A stretch of DNA of 48,975 nt. Source: Butyrivibrio sp. Lineage in GTDB: Bacteria > Bacillota > Clostridia > Lachnospirales > Lachnospiraceae. Below, one piece after another: positions 39,509 through 47,169 of this stretch. Location: the NCBI GenBank assembly GCA_017620235.1, contig JAFZQT010000016.1, positions 1 through 48,975 of the forward strand, read 5' to 3'. Each line of letters begins with the position of its first letter. Position 1 is the stretch's first letter. The translations under genes were made by a program, and so were the position numbers. The notes under the pieces are model-generated. The model searched no databases and was not told the DNA's origin. It worked only from the letters and a program-made list of their open reading frames with translations.

Positions 39509-40081
39509 ATGAAGATATATTTAGTTCGGCATGGTGAGACCGAATGGAATAAAAAAGGATTGTTACAGGGAAGAGAGGATATTCCTTTAAATGATCATGG
39601 ACGTGAGCAGGCAAAGGTATTGGCTGAATTTTTTAAAGATAAACCTATTGATTTGATTATTTCAAGTCCGTTGGTACGAGCTCATGAAACTGCAAAGATA
39701 ATATCAAATACAGCAGGTGCTGAAATTGTAACGGATGATAAATTAATTGAAAAGGACTATGGAAAAGCAACCGGAATGGGAAAAGCAGAGAGGGATAGAT
39801 TATTCCCCAGAAGAAAGTACGATGGGATGGAAAAATGGAGTGATCTGATTGGACGGACTTCATCTGTTCTTGAGGCTTTTTCAAAAAATAACGATCAAAA
39901 AAATTTACTTTTTGTTTGTCATAGTTCAGTTATAAAATCCATGATTCAGTATGTCACAGGCGCACCGGAAGAAGACAAGGACATTTATGGTGTAACAATG
40001 AGTTCGATAGGTGTGACGGAAATTGAATATAATGAGAATACGGGTTATGATCTGAAATATGCTAACAGAGAAGTGATATAA
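39509..40081 (+). CDS. Histidine phosphatase family protein (phosphoglycerate mutase-like)
   Basis: The 190-residue protein has the RHG motif in MKIYLVRHGETEWNKKGLLQ, followed by REDIPLNDHGREQAKVLAEF and ISSPLVRAHETAKII. The second catalytic His is in LLFVCHSSVIKSMI (HS where HG is more usual). This is the two-His core with the length of a phosphatase such as CobC or PhoE rather than a mutase. Substrate unknown. GGGGAAG gives the ribosome site. It lies in a same-strand run with the hydrolase and YbaK-like genes. Confidence 0.88.
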   Translation: MKIYLVRHGETEWNKKGLLQGREDIPLNDHGREQAKVLAEFFKDKPIDLIISSPLVRAHETAKIISNTAGAEIVTDDKLIEKDYGKATGMGKAERDRLFPRRKYDGMEKWSDLIGRTSSVLEAFSKNNDQKNLLFVCHSSVIKSMIQYVTGAPEEDKDIYGVTMSSIGVTEIEYNENTGYDLKYANREVI

Positions 40082-40094
40082 AGGATGCTGAATT

Positions 40095-40571
40095 ATGAAG
40101 AACAATGAAAAAACAAATGTAATGAGAGTTCTTGATGGCAAGAAGATTGCTTACGAGAGCCATTCATATGAGCCTGATCAGTCTCTTACTGGTGAGGAGA
40201 TTGCAGGTATATTGGGAGAAGATCCAAAGAGGGTTTTCAAAACTCTTGTAACGAGAGGAAAGACCGGACAGTACTATGTTTTTGTAGTTCCTGTGCAGTC
40301 AGAACTTGACCTTAAAAAGGCTGCCAAGGCAGCAGGTGAAAAGTCAGTAGAGATGATAAAGCAAAAAGAGCTTCTTCCGCTTACGGGATATATTCACGGA
40401 GGTTGTTCACCGATAGGAATGAAAAAAGCTTTTATAACATTCATTCATGAAACAGCAAAGGATGGTGAAAAGATATTTGTTAGTGCCGGCAAGGTTGGTT
40501 ATCAGATTGAACTTGCACCGGAAGATCTCTTTAGTGCAGTTCGTTGCACTCTTGCCGATATAACTGCGTGA
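40095..40571 (+). CDS. ybaK: YbaK/EbsC-type Cys-tRNA(Pro)/aminoacyl-tRNA deacylase
   Basis: The 158-residue protein is the usual length. VFKTLVTRGKTGQYYVFVVP is the conserved substrate pocket region with the catalytic Lys (KTL), and VEMIKQKELLPLTGYIHGGC, then SPIGMKKAF, includes the G.(V/I)HGGCSP(I/L)G motif diagnostic of YbaK. It removes Cys (or Ala) wrongly attached to tRNA-Pro. It follows the phosphatase by 13 bases and precedes DUF523 by 20. Confidence 0.92.
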   Translation: MKNNEKTNVMRVLDGKKIAYESHSYEPDQSLTGEEIAGILGEDPKRVFKTLVTRGKTGQYYVFVVPVQSELDLKKAAKAAGEKSVEMIKQKELLPLTGYIHGGCSPIGMKKAFITFIHETAKDGEKIFVSAGKVGYQIELAPEDLFSAVRCTLADITA

Positions 40572-40591
40572 AGTAGCGATGGAGCCTCAGT

Positions 40592-41008
40592 ATGAAAATA
40601 GCAGTAAGTGCCTGTTTGTTGGGCGAGAATTGTAAATATAATGGCGGGAATAATTATAGCGAAAAGGTGTTGAGTTATATTCAAGGTCATGACGTTATTA
40701 CTGTTTGTCCCGAAGTTTTAGGAGGGCTGTCTGTTCCTAGAGAGCCTGCGGAGATTGTTGGTGGCGTAGTTAAGCACAAAGATGGAACGTTTGTTGATAA
40801 AGAGTTCAGGAAAGGTGCTGAACTTGCCTTAAAGCAGATAATTGAGGAAGAAGTAGAGCTTGTTATATTGCAATCAAGGAGTCCTTCGTGCGGAGTGAAT
40901 TCAATTTATGACGGTACTTTTTCCGGAAAGATTATCTCGGGAGAGGGTGTTTATGCAAGGCTTTTGAAGGATAACAACATAAGAGTTCTGGACGTTGCCG
41001 ATCTGTGA
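40592..41008 (+). CDS. DUF523 family protein
   Basis: The 138-residue protein opens MKIAVSACLLGENCKYNGGN, the SACLLG...YDG motif that defines DUF523. CPEVLGGLSVPREPAEI and ILQSRSPSCGVNSIYDGTFS are the other blocks; the conserved Cys suggest metal or thiol chemistry. Some longer relatives are fused to DUF1722. Recent literature links the family to 2-thiouracil desulfidase activity; I mention it as possible only. It probably ends an operon from 38666. No clear terminator is visible in the next 30 bases. Confidence 0.88.
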   Translation: MKIAVSACLLGENCKYNGGNNYSEKVLSYIQGHDVITVCPEVLGGLSVPREPAEIVGGVVKHKDGTFVDKEFRKGAELALKQIIEEEVELVILQSRSPSCGVNSIYDGTFSGKIISGEGVYARLLKDNNIRVLDVADL

Positions 41009-41040
41009 TGAAGTGGCGCTCAGAATAATTGTCAAAAAAT

Positions 41041-41067
41041 TTGAAAAATAGTTATACAAAATATAAT
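41041..41067 (+). promoter_or_regulatory. Promoter of ABC-F leader
   Basis: TTGAAA (41041-41046) and TATAAT (41062-41067) with a 15-base spacer; a TTGTCA/TATACA pair at 18 bases overlaps. Either gives a leader of about 290-300 bases before the ABC-F gene. Confidence 0.45.
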
Positions 41068-41125
41068 TTTTGTAGTATCATTATGAAAAATAAGAAATAA
41101 AGAAAGAACGCTTAGCGTATAGGTG

Positions 41126-41173
41126 ATGAAATGCGAAGATGATAATTTGGTTTTAGTGAACACAGTTTTTTGA
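41126..41173 (+). CDS. Candidate leader peptide of the ABC-F gene
   Basis: ATG 41126 opens a 15-codon frame, MKCEDDNLVLVNTVF, ending TGA at 41173. TATAGG lies just upstream as a weak ribosome site. Antibiotic-induced ABC-F genes often have such short frames, whose stalled ribosome shifts RNA pairing to prevent termination. An even shorter ATG frame (MKNKK) at 41083 is also present. Translation is not shown. Confidence 0.4.
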   Translation: MKCEDDNLVLVNTVF

Positions 41174-41280
41174 AGCTGCTTAGGGCAGTTCTTTTGTGTA
41201 CGCTTTATTCGGATTATCATGCATTTTAAGTGTGTTGTATCACGCTACAAGCCTATTTGTATTAGTGGGTCTGATTGTAT

Positions 41281-41316
41281 GAGTCTATTTTGCGTACGCA
41301 GATAGATTCTTTTTTT
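41281..41316 (+). terminator. Intrinsic terminator (attenuator) just before the ABC-F gene
   Basis: GAGTCTAT pairs with ATAGATTC (one G-U), with TGCG/CGCA inside; seven T follow from 41310. It lies only 54 bases before the ABC-F ATG and well after its promoter. GTACGC at 41198-41203 is complementary to GCGTAC in the stem and could form part of an antiterminator. Confidence 0.65.
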
Positions 41317-41369
41317 ATTCAAAAAGAATTATGGAACGTGTATGGCAGCCGAACTTGGAGGATTGCAAC

Positions 41370-42833
41370 ATGGCAAACAGACTACTGATAAGTGCAGAAA
41401 ATATAGAGCAAACATACGGCGATCTGACAATCCTTGATTTTGAAAGGTTTTATCTATACGAGGGCGAGAAGGTTGGAATTGTTGGAGTGAACGGCTCCGG
41501 CAAGACAACAATTCTTCAGATTCTGGCAGGTAAGATCAAGCCGACATCAGGGACGGTACGCATCGACTGCACGCCTTTTTATTTCGAGCAGTTTGGTAGC
41601 AGCGATAATTACGATGCGGACTATACCGAAGCAGGCAAGATGGGCGTAAGTGAGCAGATGTGGCAGGAAAAAGTAAGCGGAGGCGAAGATACAAGAATAA
41701 GACTTGCTCAGCTTTTTTCCGACAGGAGAGCGGTAGCTCTTTTGGACGAGCCTACGTCGAATCTCGACAGCACAGGTGTTGAGCTTTTGAAAAAGAGGCT
41801 TCGCGAGATAGAAACTCTTGTGATCGTAAGTCACGACAGGTCGCTTCTTAATTCGATATGCGACAGGATAGTTGAAGTTTCTTTTGGCAAACTATATTTC
41901 TATAACGGAAATTATGATGATTACATGGAGCAGAAGGAACTCAGGGTAAAGAGCGATCTTGCCGAGTACGAGAAGTATCAGGCGGAAAAGAAGCGGCTCC
42001 AGAGTGTGTACAGGCAGAAGAAAGCCAAGGCAAAGACGTTGGAAAAAAAGCCTAAGAATCTTTCTTCAAGTGAAGCCAAGGCGCTTGCTCTGTGTGGGAA
42101 CAGAAAGCCTGAAGCTAAGGCAAGGAACATGGAAAAGAGTGCCGAGAATGTGCTAAAGAGAATAGAGCACATGGAGGTAAAAGAAAAGCCAAAGGAAGAA
42201 GCGGTCGCTCGTCCTGATTTCAGGCTTACCAATCCTCCTAAGAATCCGATTGTCATACGAGGCGAGAACGTGACGTTTGGCTATGATGACAAGCTGATTT
42301 TTGATGATGCGAACTTTATGATAAAGAATGGATCGAAGGTTGCGCTTGTAGGCGATAACGGTGCAGGCAAGACGACTTTGCTTGAACTTATCGAAAAGCG
42401 TGAGGGAATTTATGTTGTCCCCGGAGCAAAGATTGGTTATGCAAGACAGAACATGTCGCAGATAGATATGGATAAGACGGTTCTTGAGAATGTCAGGAAT
42501 GTCAGTATCCAGCCGGAGAGCATAGCAAGAATAATTCTTGCGCGACTTCTTTTGACCGAAAAAGATATAACGAAGAAGGCAGGAGATTTATCAGGCGGAG
42601 AGAGGATGAAGCTGTCGTTTGCGATGCTCTTTGTATCGGACGTAAACTTCCTGATACTTGATGAGCCCACGAACTATCTAGACATTCCGTCTATCGAGGC
42701 GCTTGAAAAACTCTTGATTGAGTACGAGGGAACTCTTGTGTTTGTGTCGCATGACAGAGCGTTTGTCGATAACGTCGCCACGGAGAAACTACTCGTGAAG
42801 GATGGAAAGATACAAGCGGGAGAAGACTTTTAG
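41370..42833 (+). CDS. ABC-F protein, antibiotic-resistance (ribosome protection) type
   Basis: The 487-residue protein has two ATPase domains and no membrane segments. Domain 1: GVNGSGKTT, KVSGGEDTRIRLAQLFSDRR and ALLDEPTSNLD. Domain 2: GDNGAGKTT, LSGGERMKLSFAML and LILDEPTNYLD. The linker (about residues 180-285) is Lys-rich and coiled (KYQAEKKRLQSVYRQKKAKA), the region that reaches the ribosomal A/P site in Lsa/Vga/Msr-type proteins. The length is shorter than housekeeping EttA/Uup types. GGAGG at 41357-41361 supports ATG 41370; ATG 41331 lacks one. The long leader with uORF and terminator argues for drug-induced expression. The drug class cannot be told. Confidence 0.85.
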   Translation: MANRLLISAENIEQTYGDLTILDFERFYLYEGEKVGIVGVNGSGKTTILQILAGKIKPTSGTVRIDCTPFYFEQFGSSDNYDADYTEAGKMGVSEQMWQEKVSGGEDTRIRLAQLFSDRRAVALLDEPTSNLDSTGVELLKKRLREIETLVIVSHDRSLLNSICDRIVEVSFGKLYFYNGNYDDYMEQKELRVKSDLAEYEKYQAEKKRLQSVYRQKKAKAKTLEKKPKNLSSSEAKALALCGNRKPEAKARNMEKSAENVLKRIEHMEVKEKPKEEAVARPDFRLTNPPKNPIVIRGENVTFGYDDKLIFDDANFMIKNGSKVALVGDNGAGKTTLLELIEKREGIYVVPGAKIGYARQNMSQIDMDKTVLENVRNVSIQPESIARIILARLLLTEKDITKKAGDLSGGERMKLSFAMLFVSDVNFLILDEPTNYLDIPSIEALEKLLIEYEGTLVFVSHDRAFVDNVATEKLLVKDGKIQAGEDF

Positions 42834-42920
42834 CAGAGAGGCGGCTTAGATTGAATGGTGAAATGTTGTCGGAAAGGGATTGTCGGAGAGGAATTGTCGG
42901 AGAGGGTGAAAGTTACGAAT

Positions 42921-43198
42921 GTGACTAAAGTGAAGCATTTTAAAGCTATTAGTCACTTTTACGGTCATTGTTCTTTGTTGGTGAAGAGCAAAATTGTTGT
43001 ATATGTGACTAAAGTGGAATTTATAGATGTGCTTAGTCACTTTATCACTTCAAGTATGAACAAAAAGATGGCAGATATGTGACTAAAACAAAGATTTTTA
43101 AATCCATTAGTCACTTTGGGCAATATTTTACTTCACTGAATGAAAGGGAAAAAGCTAAATATGTGACTAAAACGAAGATTTTTAAATTCATTAGTCAC
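42921..43198. repeat. Four 36-base units with inverted ends, spaced by 48, 38 and 48 bases
   Basis: Units at 42921-42956, 43005-43040, 43079-43114 and 43163-43198 each begin GTGACTAA and end TTAGTCAC, and each is exactly 36 bases. Units 3 and 4 are nearly identical inside (AAGATTTTTAAAT core); units 1 and 2 are diverged. Flanks are also alike (TATG before, ACTTT after). Spacers differ from each other. Each unit can fold as an 8-base-pair hairpin. No cas genes are near and the interior varies, so this is not a normal CRISPR. The whole 42834-43239 gap holds nothing else I can recognise. Confidence 0.8.
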
Positions 43199-43239
43199 TT
43201 TTGGGGAAATGTACACGGATAATAGGTTGAATAAAAAAT

Positions 43240-43719
43240 ATGTTTTTAAGAGAAATTGAGGATAACGACGCGGATTTACAAGTTATAACAGACATTTACA
43301 ATTCAAATAGAAAATTTCTCATCCATCATTTGGGGCACGATCGAGTCGAAAGAGAGTTTGTTATTCATGAGATAAAAGAAATGAAGGAACATGGTTTTTG
43401 TTCGACGATGATCGAAAGCGACGGGCGAGTCATCGGCGTCATTGATTACATGATGCAAGCGGACAAGACGGTATATCTGTCACTTATGATGCTTGATAAA
43501 ACGATGCAGAGTAATGGTATGGGAACCCGCGTGTATCGGCTCTTTGAGGAGAAGATGGTAAGCGAGGGAGCAAAGATTATTCGCATTGATGTGGTCAATG
43601 ACCATACTCCCAACGTGATTCCGTTCTGGGAAAAGATGGGATTTGTAGGGCAGTATGAGGATTCTTTGACGTGGGGTGATAAGACCTCAAATGTTTTGGT
43701 AATGAAAAAAGTTTTGTAA
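43240..43719 (+). CDS. GNAT acetyltransferase
   Basis: The 159-residue protein contains GFCSTMIESDGRVIGVIDYM (strands 2-3), KTVYLSLMMLDKTMQSNGMG, then TRVYRLFEEKMVSEGAKIIR, and ends NVIPFWEKMGFVGQYEDSLT. QSNGMGTRVY is the acetyl-CoA loop (Q/RxxGxG/A). It starts at ATG 43240 without a clear ribosome site, in an A/T-rich stretch right after the 36-base repeats. First of four GNAT genes in a row; substrate unknown. Confidence 0.82.
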   Translation: MFLREIEDNDADLQVITDIYNSNRKFLIHHLGHDRVEREFVIHEIKEMKEHGFCSTMIESDGRVIGVIDYMMQADKTVYLSLMMLDKTMQSNGMGTRVYRLFEEKMVSEGAKIIRIDVVNDHTPNVIPFWEKMGFVGQYEDSLTWGDKTSNVLVMKKVL

Positions 43720-43740
43720 GGCATTAAGGAGATTTTTGAC

Positions 43741-44289
43741 ATGAAGTTTGGACCGATAATTAGAAAAGATAAATTGGGACGTGAGATTGTTCTTAGAAAT
43801 GCGGAGGTATCAGATGGCGAGGCGCTGGTTAAATATATGAAGGCGACTGCGGCAGAGACACCGTTTCTTATAAGAGAGCCTGAGGAAGTAACACTTACAC
43901 CGGAGCAGGAAGAGAGCTTTTTGCAGTCTAAGATAGAAGATGATAAAGAACTTATGCTTATTGCGACAATTGATGGCAAGCATATCGGAAACTGCTCGCT
44001 TATGAGGATGGGAAGTTATAAGAGATACAGTCACAGATGTGATGTTGCGATTGCACTTTATAAGGAGTATTGCGGAGCAGGCATCGGGAAGATAATGCTC
44101 GAGACAATTCTTGATGTGGCAAGACAGTGTGGTTATGAGCAGGCGGAGCTTGAAGTAATCGCAAACAACGAGAATGCAATAGCTCTTTATGAGAAACTAG
44201 GATTTAAGGAATACGGACGTTTCCCTGACAATATGAAATATTCTGATGGAACGTACGTTGATGCGATTTGGATGATGAGGAAATTGTAA
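43741..44289 (+). CDS. GNAT acetyltransferase
   Basis: The 182-residue protein has IVLRNAEVSDGEALVKYMKA at the start and IDGKHIGNCSLMRMGSYKRY in the middle. CDVAIALYKEYCGAGIGKIM is the acetyl-CoA-binding segment (GAGIG), and ENAIALYEKLGFKEYGRFPD closes it. This ALYEKLGF ending is typical of RimI/PhnO-type GNATs. Its stop codon TAA overlaps the ATG of the next GNAT (TAATG), so the pair is translationally coupled. AAGGAG supports the start. Confidence 0.88.
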   Translation: MKFGPIIRKDKLGREIVLRNAEVSDGEALVKYMKATAAETPFLIREPEEVTLTPEQEESFLQSKIEDDKELMLIATIDGKHIGNCSLMRMGSYKRYSHRCDVAIALYKEYCGAGIGKIMLETILDVARQCGYEQAELEVIANNENAIALYEKLGFKEYGRFPDNMKYSDGTYVDAIWMMRKL

Positions 44290-45146
44290 TGCAAATTTTA
44301 TACGGTTACAGAGAAAATGAAGAACTAAGGCGATCCTTCAATGAACTGGCAACAAAAGTGTTTGGGCTAAACTTTGAGGGATGGTATCAAAACGGATTTT
44401 GGAAAGATAATTACAATCCGTATTCTGTTGTTGAAGACGGGAAGGTTGTCGCAAATGTTTCAGTAAATACTTGCGATATGAATTACGACGGAACTGTAAA
44501 ACATCTGCTTCAACTTGGAACTGTGATGACAGATCCTGATTTCAGAGGTAAGGGATATTCAAGAAAAATCATGGAGAGAATATTTGATGATTTCGAAGAA
44601 AAAGTAGATGGAATATATCTTTTCGCAAACGATTCTGTTGTTGATTTCTATCCAAAGTTTGGATTTGAAGAAAGAAAAGAATATCAATTCAGCAAGACTG
44701 TAAGTACGGGTTCTGATCGCACAGCGAAACTTGTCCCTATGTTGTCAAAAGAAGATTGGGACAAGATGAGCCGAATATTAAATGACACTGAGCAGAATAG
44801 TAAGATGTACATGGTTGGCAATTCGGGATTGTACATGTTTTATCTGTCGCAGTTTATGCAGGAGAATACCTTTTACATTGCAGAGTGCGACACCTATGCA
44901 ATTGCGGAGATTGAGGATGATACTTTGATTCTTCATGCTGTTATCGGGAATGGTGATATAGACGATGTTATCACTGCATTTGGAAAAGACATAAAGAAAG
45001 CCGTTCTGAGTTTTACTCCAAAAGATACTAAAGGGTATGACAAAAATGTGCTCATCGAAGAGGATACGCATTTGTTTGTGAAAGGGAAATTCTTTGACGA
45101 GACTAAGCAGGATGAGTATATGTTTCAAGCGATAACACATGCGTGA
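44289..45146 (+). CDS. Eis-like GNAT acetyltransferase
   Basis: The 285-residue protein has an N-terminal GNAT domain: NELATKVFGLNFEGWYQNGF, then VVANVSVNTCDMNYDGTVKH, QLGTVMTDPDFRGKGYSRKI (RGKGYS acetyl-CoA loop) and FYPKFGFEERKEYQFSK. The C-terminal half (about residues 150-285) is a second, degenerate region, as in Eis/SCP2-type proteins that acetylate aminoglycosides or other amines. The ATG lies in the upstream stop (TAATG). Its function is unproven; resistance is not claimed. Confidence 0.83.
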   Translation: MQILYGYRENEELRRSFNELATKVFGLNFEGWYQNGFWKDNYNPYSVVEDGKVVANVSVNTCDMNYDGTVKHLLQLGTVMTDPDFRGKGYSRKIMERIFDDFEEKVDGIYLFANDSVVDFYPKFGFEERKEYQFSKTVSTGSDRTAKLVPMLSKEDWDKMSRILNDTEQNSKMYMVGNSGLYMFYLSQFMQENTFYIAECDTYAIAEIEDDTLILHAVIGNGDIDDVITAFGKDIKKAVLSFTPKDTKGYDKNVLIEEDTHLFVKGKFFDETKQDEYMFQAITHA

Positions 45147-45172
45147 TTATTTAGAAAGATAAGGAAAGTAAT

Positions 45173-45904
45173 ATGACCGGAAAAATAAAATTATATGAAG
45201 AACTGGCTGCCAATGCACATGTGGCATTGAATTTAATGCAATACGACGGATGGCTTCTTCGTTTTTCGGAAGGACATACATGCAGGGCAAATTCTGTGAG
45301 CGTAATTTATCCTTCAAGTATTGATCTTGAAGAGAAAGTTGAATACTGCGAAAAAAAGTACGCCGAGCAAAACCTCCCGTGCATCTTCAAACTGACGGAC
45401 GGAGATGACGAGCTACTTGAGCTTTTGCAAAAGAGAGACTACGAAGAGGTAACTCCTACAGATGTGCTTGAGGTGGAAATTGGTGATGTTAAGATGCCGG
45501 ATGGCGATTTCGATTTTTACGACAAGCATGATGAAGAGTGGCTGACAGAATACTTTTCGCTTGAAAATTACAAAGAGAAGAATAAAGAAATATATAGGAA
45601 GATGCTGGATAAAGGCTTAGTTGACACACAGTACGTTGCGCTTAAAGAGAACGGCAAAGTTGTTGCCGTAGCATCTTCTGCAACCGAACGAGACCATATG
45701 CTCATTCGAGGAGTTTTCGTAGATGCTGATTATAGAAGAAAAGGGTATGGCAGAAAGGTATGTCTTGCACTAATGGCAAAGGCAAGCGAGTGTGGCACGA
45801 AGACAGCGTGGCTTCAGGTAGTTCAGGATAATAAACCTGCCTATGATCTATATGAGAAGCTTGGATTTAAAAAAGTATATGGTTATCTATATATGAAGAA
45901 GTGA
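45173..45904 (+). CDS. GNAT acetyltransferase with N-terminal extension
   Basis: The 243-residue protein has an N-terminal domain (about 1-110; EELAANAHVALNLMQYDGWL, LRFSEGHTCRANSVSVIYPS) found in many Firmicutes GNATs. The C-terminal GNAT is GKVVAVASSATERDHMLIRG, then VFVDADYRRKGYGRKVCLAL with the RRKGYG loop, ending NKPAYDLYEKLGFKKVYGYL. Fourth acetyltransferase in this run. AAGGAAAG precedes the ATG. A hairpin without T run follows the gene. Confidence 0.87.
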   Translation: MTGKIKLYEELAANAHVALNLMQYDGWLLRFSEGHTCRANSVSVIYPSSIDLEEKVEYCEKKYAEQNLPCIFKLTDGDDELLELLQKRDYEEVTPTDVLEVEIGDVKMPDGDFDFYDKHDEEWLTEYFSLENYKEKNKEIYRKMLDKGLVDTQYVALKENGKVVAVASSATERDHMLIRGVFVDADYRRKGYGRKVCLALMAKASECGTKTAWLQVVQDNKPAYDLYEKLGFKKVYGYLYMKK

Positions 45905-45919
45905 TTGGATTTAAAATAC

Positions 45920-45954
45920 CCTGCCTATTTTCATAATACAGAAATAGAGGCAGG
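45920..45954 (+). terminator. Weak terminator-like hairpin after GNAT cluster
   Basis: CCTGCCTATTT pairs with AAATAG-GGCAGG over an 11-base loop. No T run follows, so it may be an mRNA-stabilising hairpin. Confidence 0.4.
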
Positions 45955-46035
45955 CACTCGCTAAGCACCGGCAAAAAAGCTTCAAAATCCATTCTCTGCA
46001 TAATATAAAATGAGTCAATGTGAAGGGAGATAACT

Positions 46036-46290
46036 ATGAACTACGCAGACAACAAAGTAAAGGTAACGGTTATAGAAAGTCATTGCCCCAAGTACAAGGA
46101 GGGAGATGTTATTTGCTTTCAGGGAAGTATGCTTGATAAGGAAAACAGCGACAATGTTTGTATGGTTGCAATGAATGCGATATATCCGTTTGTCTATGCA
46201 TTTAGAAGGGGCGGCAATTTGAAGAACGGACCGTATCAATGCACAGATTGTGGAGAAACCGTCAAGTTCACGATTGAAACTGTAGATTGA
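46036..46290 (+). CDS. TIGR04076 family protein
   Basis: The 84-residue protein contains VKVTVIESHCPKYKEGDVIC and the closing block CMVAMNAIYPFVYAFRRGGN, then QCTDCGETVKFTIE. Three of four conserved Cys positions (HCPKY, QCTDC) could bind a metal. The layout matches the TIGR04076 family of small anaerobe proteins with no known function. GGGAG supports the start. It is followed at short distance by a membrane-protein gene. Confidence 0.78.
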   Translation: MNYADNKVKVTVIESHCPKYKEGDVICFQGSMLDKENSDNVCMVAMNAIYPFVYAFRRGGNLKNGPYQCTDCGETVKFTIETVD

Positions 46291-46325
46291 TTGTAGATTT
46301 CAGATTCAAATAAGGAGGAGAGCTT

Positions 46326-46682
46326 ATGTTTATTTTACCTTTTATTCTTAACCAGATAATGCCTTTTGTGATGATCGTAGTGGGATATCTTCTTCACAAA
46401 AAGCCTGTAGAAAAGATTTCTTCAAATGGCTACAGTACGCGGGTTTCAAGGAAATCGCAGGAGAATTGGGATTATGCTCAAAAGATTGCGCCGGGCATAT
46501 TCATGTCTATTGGTATTACGTTATGCGTGATTGAATTGGTTATAAGCGTGGTGTTCACTCTTTTAAGAAAGCCGGAATACATTAATGTTTTCGCAGGTGA
46601 GGTTGTAGGATTTGTTGTTGTGTTTATGGTATTTTGTAAAACAGATTCAGAGATTAAAAAGAATGAGAAAGGAACTTTATGA
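46326..46682 (+). CDS. SdpI-like small membrane protein
   Basis: The 118-residue protein has three hydrophobic segments (about 1-20, 58-82, 92-110). Between the first two lies GYSTRVSRKSQENWDYAQKI, which follows the SdpI pattern GYRTxxSxxxxxxWxxAN. In Bacillus, SdpI protects against the SdpC toxin, while many relatives have no known toxin partner. AAGGAGGAGAG precedes the ATG. The next gene starts inside its last codons (ATGA overlap), so both are translated together. Confidence 0.7.
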   Translation: MFILPFILNQIMPFVMIVVGYLLHKKPVEKISSNGYSTRVSRKSQENWDYAQKIAPGIFMSIGITLCVIELVISVVFTLLRKPEYINVFAGEVVGFVVVFMVFCKTDSEIKKNEKGTL

Positions 46683-47167
46683 TAATTCATCCGATTTCTC
46701 CCGTATATGATTCGGACTCAGAGATACTTATTCTTGGGAGTTTTCCGTCTGTAAAATCAAGAGAAGAGGGCTTTTTCTACGGACATAAACAGAATCGTTT
46801 TTGGAAGGTGGTTGCAGCTGTCTTTGGAGAAGAGACGCCAGAGACGATAGAAGAGAAAAGAACGTTTCTTCTTCGCAATCATATAGCGGTCTGGGATGTG
46901 ATACATTCATGCGAGATTGAGGGTTCTTCGGACTCAAGTATCAGGAATGTGACGGTAAATGACCTCAATGAGATATTGAAAGTAGCGGACATAAGAGATA
47001 TCTACGTCAACGGAAAGACAGCGCAAAAGTATTACAAGAAATATACGGAGAAGCTTGTTGGAAGAGAGGCAATATGCCTTCCGTCGACCAGTCCTGCAAA
47101 CGCAGCATGGAATATGGAACGGCTTGTTGCCGAATGGAGGAAGATAAGAAAAACAACGGGGAGATAA
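46679..47167 (+). CDS. Hypoxanthine-DNA glycosylase (uracil-DNA glycosylase superfamily)
   Basis: The 162-residue protein has the motif 1 region LILGSFPSVKSREEGFFYGH, with FWKVVAAVF after it and WDVIHSCEIEGSSDSSIRNV in the middle. LPSTSPANAAWNM is motif 2 (LPSTSPANA), diagnostic of the DNA-deoxyinosine glycosylase family (TIGR04274). It removes deaminated adenine (hypoxanthine) from DNA to start base excision repair. The ATG overlaps the upstream stop by 4 bases, and the exporter permease follows 2 bases later. Confidence 0.88.
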   Translation: MIIHPISPVYDSDSEILILGSFPSVKSREEGFFYGHKQNRFWKVVAAVFGEETPETIEEKRTFLLRNHIAVWDVIHSCEIEGSSDSSIRNVTVNDLNEILKVADIRDIYVNGKTAQKYYKKYTEKLVGREAICLPSTSPANAAWNMERLVAEWRKIRKTTGR

Positions 47168-47169
47168 AC

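Noticed and set aside
42855..43082. 75-residue protein over the 36-base repeats
   Set aside because: No ribosome site; the frame is broken between units 2 and 3, and the peptide only reflects the DNA repeat.
42921..43198. CRISPR array
   Set aside because: Unit size and spacing look CRISPR-like, but the inner 20 bases differ strongly between units, spacers vary by 10 bases and no cas gene is near.
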